Shown here one piece after another: positions 56,941 to 64,000 of a stretch of DNA of 64,000 nucleotides (the first letter of the stretch is position 1; every line of letters begins with the position of its first letter). The notes under the pieces are model-generated. The model searched no databases and had not been told where the DNA came from. It was given only the letters and a program-made list of their open reading frames with translations. Source of the stretch: Rapana venosa (lineage: Eukaryota; Mollusca; Gastropoda; Neogastropoda; Muricidae); the NCBI GenBank assembly GCA_028751875.1, contig CM054141.1, positions 74,429,646 to 74,493,645 on the forward strand, in the 5' to 3' direction. The translations under genes were made by a program, and so were the position numbers.

Positions 56941-57738
56941 GGACTAAGAATAGCTAAAAAAAAATCCCCCCCCAAAAAAAAGGATGTGTGCAGGCAGCCC
57001 CAAATGTAATCTAAGATAATAATGCATTCACATTTCATGAAAATGTGCAACAAAAAAGTAATCTAAGACTACAATCAATGCATCTAAATCGCATGAAAAT
57101 TTGCAAAGGGAAATAAATGAACAAATATAAAAATAGATCATTTAAAACAAAATCAAATTATATTAAAGCAAGAAACCTACCAGTACTCTACCCTTCTTTC
57201 AAGTAGTTCCACATTAGTTTTAAAAAAAAAAAAAGAAAGAAAAAAAAAAGTTATGCAGCAACATCAAATAAACTGAGCAAAACGTTTTCAACAAAAAAAC
57301 CACCGACACCTGAGCATTTGATAGAACACATTTTGCACTGTTTATTTTTGAATATGTGAGAAAATGGGGGGTGGGGAAACCTGCATTTTCTTCAGCACTA
57401 AGCATACTACATCACCATCGACCAGTTATGTCCTGAAATCTTTAAAGTACTGCCCTGAAATCTGTAAAGTTCTGCCCTGAAATCTGTAAACTTCTATCCT
57501 GCAATCTGTAAAATTCTTTCCTGTAATCTTGAAAGTCAAAATTCATTTCAGGAATCTTTTCAGTTTAATCATGTAATCTTTAAATTCACATCCAGCTCTT
57601 TTTTAAGTTGTTTTGCCATCTTTGAAATTTTGTCCTGCATTCCTGAACCCTTACAGTACTGGATATTTGCCGACAATTACTTCCCCTGTCCTGATTTGCT
57701 GCCCTGGCTCTCTACCCTTCAGTCCTGTCAGCTGGTTT
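56941..57738. other. AT-rich spacer with a 22-bp degenerate repeat
   Basis: No gene. 57,428-57,540 holds about five units TGCCCTGAAATCTGTAAAGT(TC); a similar phrase occurs at 63,555-63,590. Confidence 0.55.
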
Positions 57739-60700
57739 TAATAATAATAATAATATATGGAATTTATAGAGTGCTATATCTTGCAATTACAAATCAGAGC
57801 GCTTCCATTCAATCTGCTCCCACACAAGCAACCAACAATGATTAACAATATTCTAACAAATTCAAATGTACACACACACGCACACACACACAGGTTGTAC
57901 ATTTCAGCAGGCTGATGGAATTTTGGCTTTTAAAGGCAGGGACAGATATGAGATGAAGCAAGATGGAAAAATCTTAGGTTTGAAATAGGTATGTTTTGAG
58001 GCTGGATTTAAAGCTGTCGTAAGTAGGCTTTTCACGAAGGGAGAGAGGGAGGTCATTCCAGATTGATGGACCAGAAATAGAGAAAGAGCGACGGCCAACA
58101 GTGGATTGGTTGAATCTAGGTATTCGTAAGCCCGGGGTATCTGCAGCAGAGCGGAGGGAACGAGAAGGAGTGTAAGGTGAAGGCATTCACAGAGGTAGGA
58201 GGCTGCTGTTTTGTGGAGACATTTGTAACAGAGGGTACTGATCTTATAGTTTACTCTCTGTGGCACAGGCAACCAGTGGAGAGATTGCAGGAGTGGAGTA
58301 ATATGCTCAGATTTTTTCTTTTTGAGGACTAATCGAGCTGCAGAGTTTTGTATGCATTGAAGGGAGTGGATAGATGATGCTGGCAGACCAGCCAAAAGAG
58401 AATTACAATACTCCAGACGTGAAAGAATAAGAGATGTGACAAGTTTGGATGTTGCATCAGTGGACAGGTACTTTCGGATTGCACTTATACACCGTAATTG
58501 ATAGTAGCAGGACTGGCAGGTCTGGGTGATGAATTTTTGCATAGAGAGTGTGTTGTCAATAACAACACCTAGATACTTAACTGCAGTGGATAGCGGAACT
58601 GATGTACTGCCAAATTCTATTGAATCTGTTGTGATGGAAGAGAGTTTGTGTTTGGTCCCTATAACCATGGCTTCAGTTTTATCTGCATTTAACTTTTTTT
58701 GTATCATCCAGTTTTGAATGTCTTGAAGGCAAAGTGACATATTTGTCAAGAGAGAAGGCAGATTTTCAGGAGTGTCACTGCTTTGAATCTGAGAGTCATC
58801 AGCGTAGAAATGATGGTTGATCTGGTGACGGTTTATTATGTATGAGAGTGGAACAGTGTAGAGAGTGAACAGGACAGGGCCCAGAACTGATCCTTGTGGG
58901 ACTCCACATTCTAGTTTTGCAGGAATTGATTGAATTTTGTTTACTGTGACAGTCTGGAATCAATCAGTGAGGTATGAACTAAACCAGGTAAGGGCTGTGC
59001 CAGTAACACCAAACACTTTTTGGAGACGGGAGAGAAGGATAGAGTGATCTATAGTGTCAAATGCTGCAGATAAGTCGAGAAGAGTGAGAAGAGAGATTTT
59101 TCCTGAGTCAGAAGCATTTAGAAGCGTGTTTAATGTATGGACTAGGGTGGTTTCCGTGCTGTGGTTGACGCGTTAGGCAGACTGAAATGCGGGAAGGAGA
59201 CTATTTGAATGAAGATGGCTGTTGAGTTGTTTCAGAACTACTTTTTCAAGGACTTTGGAGATGAAAGGTAGGTTAGAAGCAGGTTTGTAATTTTTCAGTA
59301 TGTTAGGGTCGAGGTCGTGCTTTTTGAGTAGAGGTGTAACTATTGCAGTTTTGAGTTCTGAAGGAAAAATTCCCGAAAGAAGAGATGAGTTTACAATCTT
59401 CGTGATAGTTGGTATAAGCTGCGGAAGGCACTGCGTGAAAAGAGAAGCAGGCATAGGATCAAGATCACATGATTTTATGGTCATTTCATTTATAATTTTC
59501 CTGATTTCTTCCTCACTTTTTGGCTGAAAGGAGAGGAGAGGAGTACCAGTGAATTGGGGATCAGGAGGTACAGGTTGGAAGGGAGTCTGATCCAGTCTGG
59601 AGCGAATGTTACAGACTTTGTCTGAAGAGAACGAAGAAAATATATCAGGCAGTTCAGAGTGACTGAATAGTAGGCAGAGGGCTTGTCTTTGCAGATCCAA
59701 GAAGAGTTGAGGTGAGGGAAAAAAGAGATTTCATGGATGTTGCATTGAGAACTTGAGCAGAGTAGTAGTTTGTCTTGGCTGAGTGGATTAAGGTTTTTAC
59801 TTTGTTGGTTTGTTTTCGAAAGAGCTGTTTGTTTATTTCAGTTTTTGTTTTTCGCCACTGCCGTTCTAGTTTACGGCGTTTGCGCTTTGCCACCAGGATA
59901 TCATGGGTGTACCATGGGGTGAAAGGCCTATCAGGCAGAATATGGTCAGTGGGAGGTGCATGCTCATCAAGCAGTTGGCTGAGAATAGCATTATAGTGTT
60001 TAGAAGGGTCAGTGTTTTCAGGGGTTTGTGATAGGCGTTCAGCAGCTTGGGAAGAGAAAGTTTGAATGTCAATAGCCTTGAGGTTACGACGGGTGATACA
60101 CTTCTTCTTTTTGATAGGTTTTGCAATGTTAAGGAAGAAAAGAATGGCAGAATGATCAGAAAGCAGTTGGTCAGTGACGGAGATAGAGGTGACAAGATCT
60201 TGTGAAACATCAGTGATGAGCCAGTCTAAGATATGACCTGATCTGTGTGTTGCTTCATTCACCAGCTGGGAAAGAGTGTGATTTGGCAAAGAAAGAGAAA
60301 GACGCTTGACATCAGGAGAAGATTGGTTGTCGAAGTGAAAATTAAAGTCACCAAGAATGATAAGCTTCTTGGGAGAGAGGCTGTAGTGATCGAGGAGAGA
60401 TTGAAATTCTTGAGGAAACCTGAAGATGTCAGTTTGTTCTTACGGCTGGGAGGTGGGTGGTAAAGGCAGCAGAAAGTAATAGAATGACCGGGTAAGGTGA
60501 GGTTGAGTTCACATACTTCAAAAGATTCAGGCGAGATAGGTAAAGAGTGGCAGAAAGAAAGAGCTGGATGCAGTGTGTCTTTGTAAACTATGGCAATGCC
60601 ACCTCCACGGGAAGGTCGGGGGAAAGAAAGAGTTGTATAGCCAGGTGGTGTCAGTTGTTTCATCTTAGGTTCATGACCTTGAGGGTTAAGCCAGGTTTTT

Positions 60701-61760
60701 GTGAGAAAGATTAGATCGATTTTCTGTTCAGATATAAAATCAGAAAGAAGGTCGGCTTTACCATCTGGGCAAACAGACTGCGCATTTAGAAAACATATGT
60801 GAAGAAGGTTTGAGGGAGGCAAAGAGGTTGAAGATGACTGTGGTGATTGAGGGTGACTATCAGAGAAAGAGGACGAGGGTGATGGTAGAGATGTGTGCAG
60901 TGGAAGAGCAGACCAGAGTTGAGATGGCGAGTCAGGTGAGGAAGATGGTGAAAGGACTGGTTTGATAGAGGGATTTATAGTCTGATGCACATTATGATAC
61001 ACATTACTGTCAGAACACATATTATAAGAGTCACAGGCAGAGGATGGAGCATCTGGAGGACAAAGATGTGGAGGAGTGCTGCGGCTGGTTGTGGTGGTTG
61101 TGGCAGTGACATCAGAGGTGATGGGGGAGACGGATGTAGGGGAAGCACGCTGCAGGCGATGACGTCTGCCTGCGCGTGTTCCTGGTCGGGTTTTGCTGCG
61201 GTAAATTCCTAAGTTTGAAAGATGCTGTTTCAGTTCAGACTGTATAGGGAAGAAATCACGTGAGGACAATGCCTTTATGTCTGCAGCAGTTGATGTCATA
61301 GTAGTGGAGTGGCGAACACTGGGGGGTGGTGATGGTGGAGATTTGAGTTCGTGGATCACGTGAACAAGTTCAGGCCGCGGCAGGGTCAGAGTACATTGGG
61401 TCACAAGGACCAGCACAAACAGGTGAATACAAATCATCAAACTAAATTTTTGAAGAATAAATCGAAAGATGAAAATTATGAATTAAAATATTTCGAAGAG
61501 CAGATAATACTGAAGAAAATGGCTCTGAACATACAAATCTGGGTGCCGACACGAACACAAGGATGTACAATTTTCCCGGAAGGACGCAGGAGAAACACAA
61601 CAACTTTTCATTCAAACACAGACACACATACCATGCAGCCGCCAGGCGCAAAGGTGAACACAGATCCCGTTTTCCGCGATAACGGTAGCAGAGGAGGGGC
61701 TGTTTATAGTGATCAGTCAGGCGGCTTACTGGCATCAACAGGACTCTGGTAAATAGTGTT
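57739..61760 (-). mobile_element. Near full-length L2-type LINE, about 4 kb
   Basis: Minus strand, 5' to 3': 5' UTR 61,760-61,441; ORF2 start at 61,440 with Ser/Pro-rich leader; endonuclease LLHICFLNAQSVCPDGKADL, IDLIFLTKTWLNPQGHEPKM, SFPRPSRGGGIAIVYKDTLH; CITRRNLKAIDIQTFSSQAA; KSCDLDPMPASLFTQCLPQL; RT with GVPQGSVLGPVLF-type and FYADDSQ-type codons at 58,800-58,900; [54 protein letters not shown]; 3' UTR and (ATA)n tail at 57,739. Disabled by frameshifts near 60,420, 59,680 and 58,200 and by stops (TAA near 59,175, TGA near 58,960). The endonuclease glutamate (ETWL) is Lys here. It is the reference for ordering the other L2 fragments. Confidence 0.93.
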
Positions 61761-62355
61761 GTTAAGGCAAACACTGCTTCTCCTTTCCAACGAGAATGTT
61801 TATAAGCTTCCTGGGTTGGTAGTTTTTAGTAGAGGGAATATCTTACTTGCACTGTTTTACTCTGCCACTTGTCCTGTGCAAAATGGAGGAAGAAGATGCT
61901 GACCAATTTTTCTGACACAGAATTTATAAAAATTTTGCGTTTTTGACCTTTGAGTTGAAAAAGGGAAAGAGCAGAGTTTAATGCTGCTTAAATCATGACA
62001 GGAAGTGTAGGGGTATGAACTAGTGATAAAATTTTCCCATTTATCTATCACCAGCACTTTTTAAAGTTTTCCCACCCCCCTTTTACCTTGTGTGACATGT
62101 GACAGGGCAGCAAGGGCAGGGAAAATTTGTGATGCGAAAAAACCTGAAAAAAGGTAGTGATTTTTTGTGTTTTGGGTCGTGTAAACTCCAAATGTTAAAA
62201 AGGACATAAACATTTCTCTTTTGCAGGGTGTTTTTTGAATGAAACCAAATAAAGTTAGGTGCAATGAGTACGTCAATCATGTGATGGAACCTTTTCTGTG
62301 CAAGTGAGGGAAAATATTGGGCCCAAAAACAAATTACTTCATTTTTGGATCTCTA
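61761..62355. other. No gene recognised
   Basis: AT-rich, with short frames lacking motifs on both strands. Confidence 0.5.
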
Positions 62356-62815
62356 TCTTTTTTTTTTTTTTGCTGCCCCATCTTCGTGACGTCCCCCCTC
62401 CTCTGTTTCCCCCGCCGCCTATCCATTTCCCCGCCACAACCACCCAATTTTTTATGCTATCCTCAGATCGGGGCCCCAGGGGCCAAACACTATCAGGCCG
62501 CCCTGGGGCCCCCACCAGAGGGGGCCCCGCATGTGCTGGGGCATTTGGGGTTTCAGTGGTCTGTTTTTGGCAACATACGCAGGACCCACCTACTAAGCCC
62601 CACTAAAGCAAATTTTGCTCAGTGCGGGGCCAACTGAGTGAGTTGCCCCCCCAAGGGGGAACCACCACAACGTCCCTCCAACACCGCCCCCCGGAACCCC
62701 CAAAACCCCCAAAGGCCTTGAACAAATTACCACAGGCACAGAATGATGGGCAAACCGAATCTGAGGTCACCATGAGACCAGAGAAACTGGGACCACCGAA
62801 TCAGAGGCAATTTTT
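62356..62815. other. GC-rich, C-run-rich block, no gene
   Basis: Starts with T(12), then dense CCCC/GGGG runs (GGGGCCCCAGGGGCC, GGGGCCCCGC, CCCCCAAGGGGGAACC). The composition is unlike its surroundings. No coding signal or known repeat recognised. Confidence 0.5.
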
Positions 62816-62817
62816 TA

Positions 62818-63192
62818 ATGCATGATGATCAATGACAATGAGGATGACGTAATTATGCTGCTGTGGAAGTGCATATGCTTTGAGACTATTTGGGACAGGG
62901 TTGTACTCTACGTTACTATCTTTATATATCCCGGCGTAAACCCGGGCCGAGAGATACAGACACCTGCAGTGTTGGTCAGGTAATTTGAGCAACACTCTCA
63001 AACTCGCATCCGTTAAGTGGATGAAGCTCGACTGTGTGGTCCCAGTATTCCCACTGAGCCCACAGCACACTCACTCTGGGTCGGAGCCGGCCGGAGTCCG
63101 AAAAATCCCTATGACTCTTATGGGAATCGAACCCGCGACCTTCCAGTCCGTAACCCAAGGCACTAACCACTGTGCCATGGTGGCTGGCTGGC
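62818..63192 (-). mobile_element. tRNA-derived SINE, full-length reference copy
   Basis: Minus strand: head with A box GGCACAGTGGTTAGTGCC and B box GGGTTCGATTCCC (63,120-63,180), body (GGATTTTTCGGACTCC, CCCAGAGTGAGTGTGCTG, CCTGCAGGTGTCTGTATC), and tail GTCTCAAAGCATATGCACTT, CCACAGCAGCATAATTACGT, CATTGATCATCATGCA at 62,818. The tail holds one copy of the 34-bp unit amplified at 1,816-2,575. Confidence 0.88.
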
Positions 63193-63904
63193 ATGCTCAT
63201 ATCTTATCAATTGTTCGCTTGTGTGCATTTGTCATCAATTTGTTTGTATGTGACATAGGAAATGTCACCTTTGTTGACATCCATCACATGCATCACACAC
63301 ACGAGTGCAAAGTTCAAGTCTTAAAGAAAATCTACATTCAGTTCTGCACAGAATGGTATATAACACTTACTATTTTATGCTTGAATGCAAAATACTATGT
63401 AAGATTTACTGAGGTACCCGTCTTGCACTCTTCTGTACCTCAGAAACCCCGGAATTGAAGGAAAATTGGACTGCGCCGGTTTTCCTCCTTACAGGACTGA
63501 AGGGTAGCAGGAAGCTGAGCCGGAAAACTGGCTTGCCACACTGAGAGGGTTAAAGTTATACCCTGCCATCTATAAAATTCTACCATGCAACTTGCATCCA
63601 TTTCATCTTTCCCAGCTGCTTTAGTTCACTTATCCACTTTCTGACATTCTCAACTGCAATTAGTTCAGTACTTACACTACAGACTTAACTATTTAGCTGG
63701 CGCTGTATGGAACCTGCACTGTCCACTCAGTCTGACATGCCAAAGCTTCAGTTTGGCAAAGTCTGATTAAAAAAAAAAAAAGAAATACGAGTAAGGTTCA
63801 ATCCAAGGGGAAATACTAGCTTTTAGACAATCATTTCCCTACAGGACTGCCTAAAATCATAATACATGTGAAACCGGATGTTTTGGAACAAACCCAAATA
63901 ACAT
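63193..63904. other. No gene; dispersed repeat block
   Basis: 63,730-63,850 (CATGCCAAAGCTTCAG, AAGGTTCAATCCAAGGGG, GACAATCATTTCCCTACAGG) repeats the block inside 32,980-33,180. AGAGGGTTAA at 63,544 resembles a piggyBac-like right end, but no left end was found. Confidence 0.5.
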
Positions 63905-63906
63905 AC

Positions 63907-64000
63907 ATTACTCCTCTCTTGCGATCTCTCCACTGGCTGCCCGTGCCACAGAGAGTAAAACTATAAGATCTGTACCCTCTGTTACAAAGCCTCCATAAAA
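63907..64000 (+). mobile_element. L2-type LINE fragment running off the window
   Basis: Encodes [22 protein letters not shown] sequence and CYKASIK, the ORF2 C-terminal region of the L2 family, cut by the window end. Confidence 0.85.

Noticed and set aside
60259..61440. Host Ser/Pro-rich secreted protein starting MMICIHLFVLVLV
   Set aside because: The frame continues into the APE endonuclease of an L2-type LINE.
63110..63192. A tRNA gene on the minus strand
   Set aside because: Degenerate acceptor and anticodon arms; shared SINE body follows.
63420..63550. Another piggyBac-like element ending AGAGGGTTAA
   Set aside because: No matching TTAACCCTCT left end found within a few kilobases.

Overview
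The window is animal nuclear DNA. It has split exons with GT..AG junctions, CR1/L2-type, Rex1-like and other non-LTR retrotransposons, tRNA-derived SINEs, DNA transposons and very abundant minisatellites. The retroelement 3' tails (AGCGCTATATAAATTCCA followed by (ATT)n) and the repeat density suggest a lophotrochozoan, most plausibly a marine gastropod mollusc. The species cannot be fixed from the sequence alone.

Two conserved genes are visible, both on the minus strand. Six exons of TBC1D19 (a TBC/RabGAP-domain protein) lie in the correct order at 50,979-51,075, 48,521-48,572, 28,015-28,124, 19,337-19,411, 12,966-13,028 and 7,964-8,126. All have clean splice sites and compatible phases. One exon (3n+1 nt, about 37 codons) between the second and third is not found, and the 5' and 3' ends of the gene are outside the window or missing. 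At 4,816-6,568, downstream of the last TBC1D19 exon and on the same strand, is a contiguous, intronless, frameshifted copy of TAB1 (TAK1-binding protein 1), most likely a processed pseudogene. Its PP2C signature VFDGHxG has been amplified into nine tandem 21-bp copies.

The gene is inflated by tandem arrays that sit against its exons. Arrays abut or nearly abut at least one splice junction of every TBC1D19 exon seen. In several cases the repeat unit contains a copy of the adjacent splice site, and in two places degenerate copies of the exon edge as well. Examples are 28,125-29,928 (units carry TTTCAG|TG), 13,029-15,235 (units carry CAG|GAT and read in frame into the exon) and 6,956-7,963 (units carry the donor GTGGGTCTG).

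Region by region: 1-3.3 kb LINE ends, a SINE and a minisatellite grown from the SINE tail; 3.3-4.2 kb L2; 4.8-6.6 kb TAB1 copy; 7-9.2 kb arrays around a TBC1D19 exon; 9.2-10.7 kb a DNA-element fragment and L2; 11.8-15.6 kb arrays around an exon; 15.8-17.6 kb a solo LTR with target duplication; 17.9-28 kb arrays split by L2 and Rex1-like insertions; 28-32 kb arrays; 32-46 kb a nested stack of L2, piggyBac-like, hAT-like and other LINE insertions; 46-51 kb SINE, two exons and a hAT-like element; 51-57 kb a twin-primed LINE, L2 and arrays; 57.7-61.8 kb a near full-length L2-type LINE; 62.8-63.2 kb a SINE; then an L2 fragment at the right edge. No RNA genes, CRISPR arrays or bacterial-type features were seen. 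Most long open frames in the window are products of tandem repeats and are not genes.
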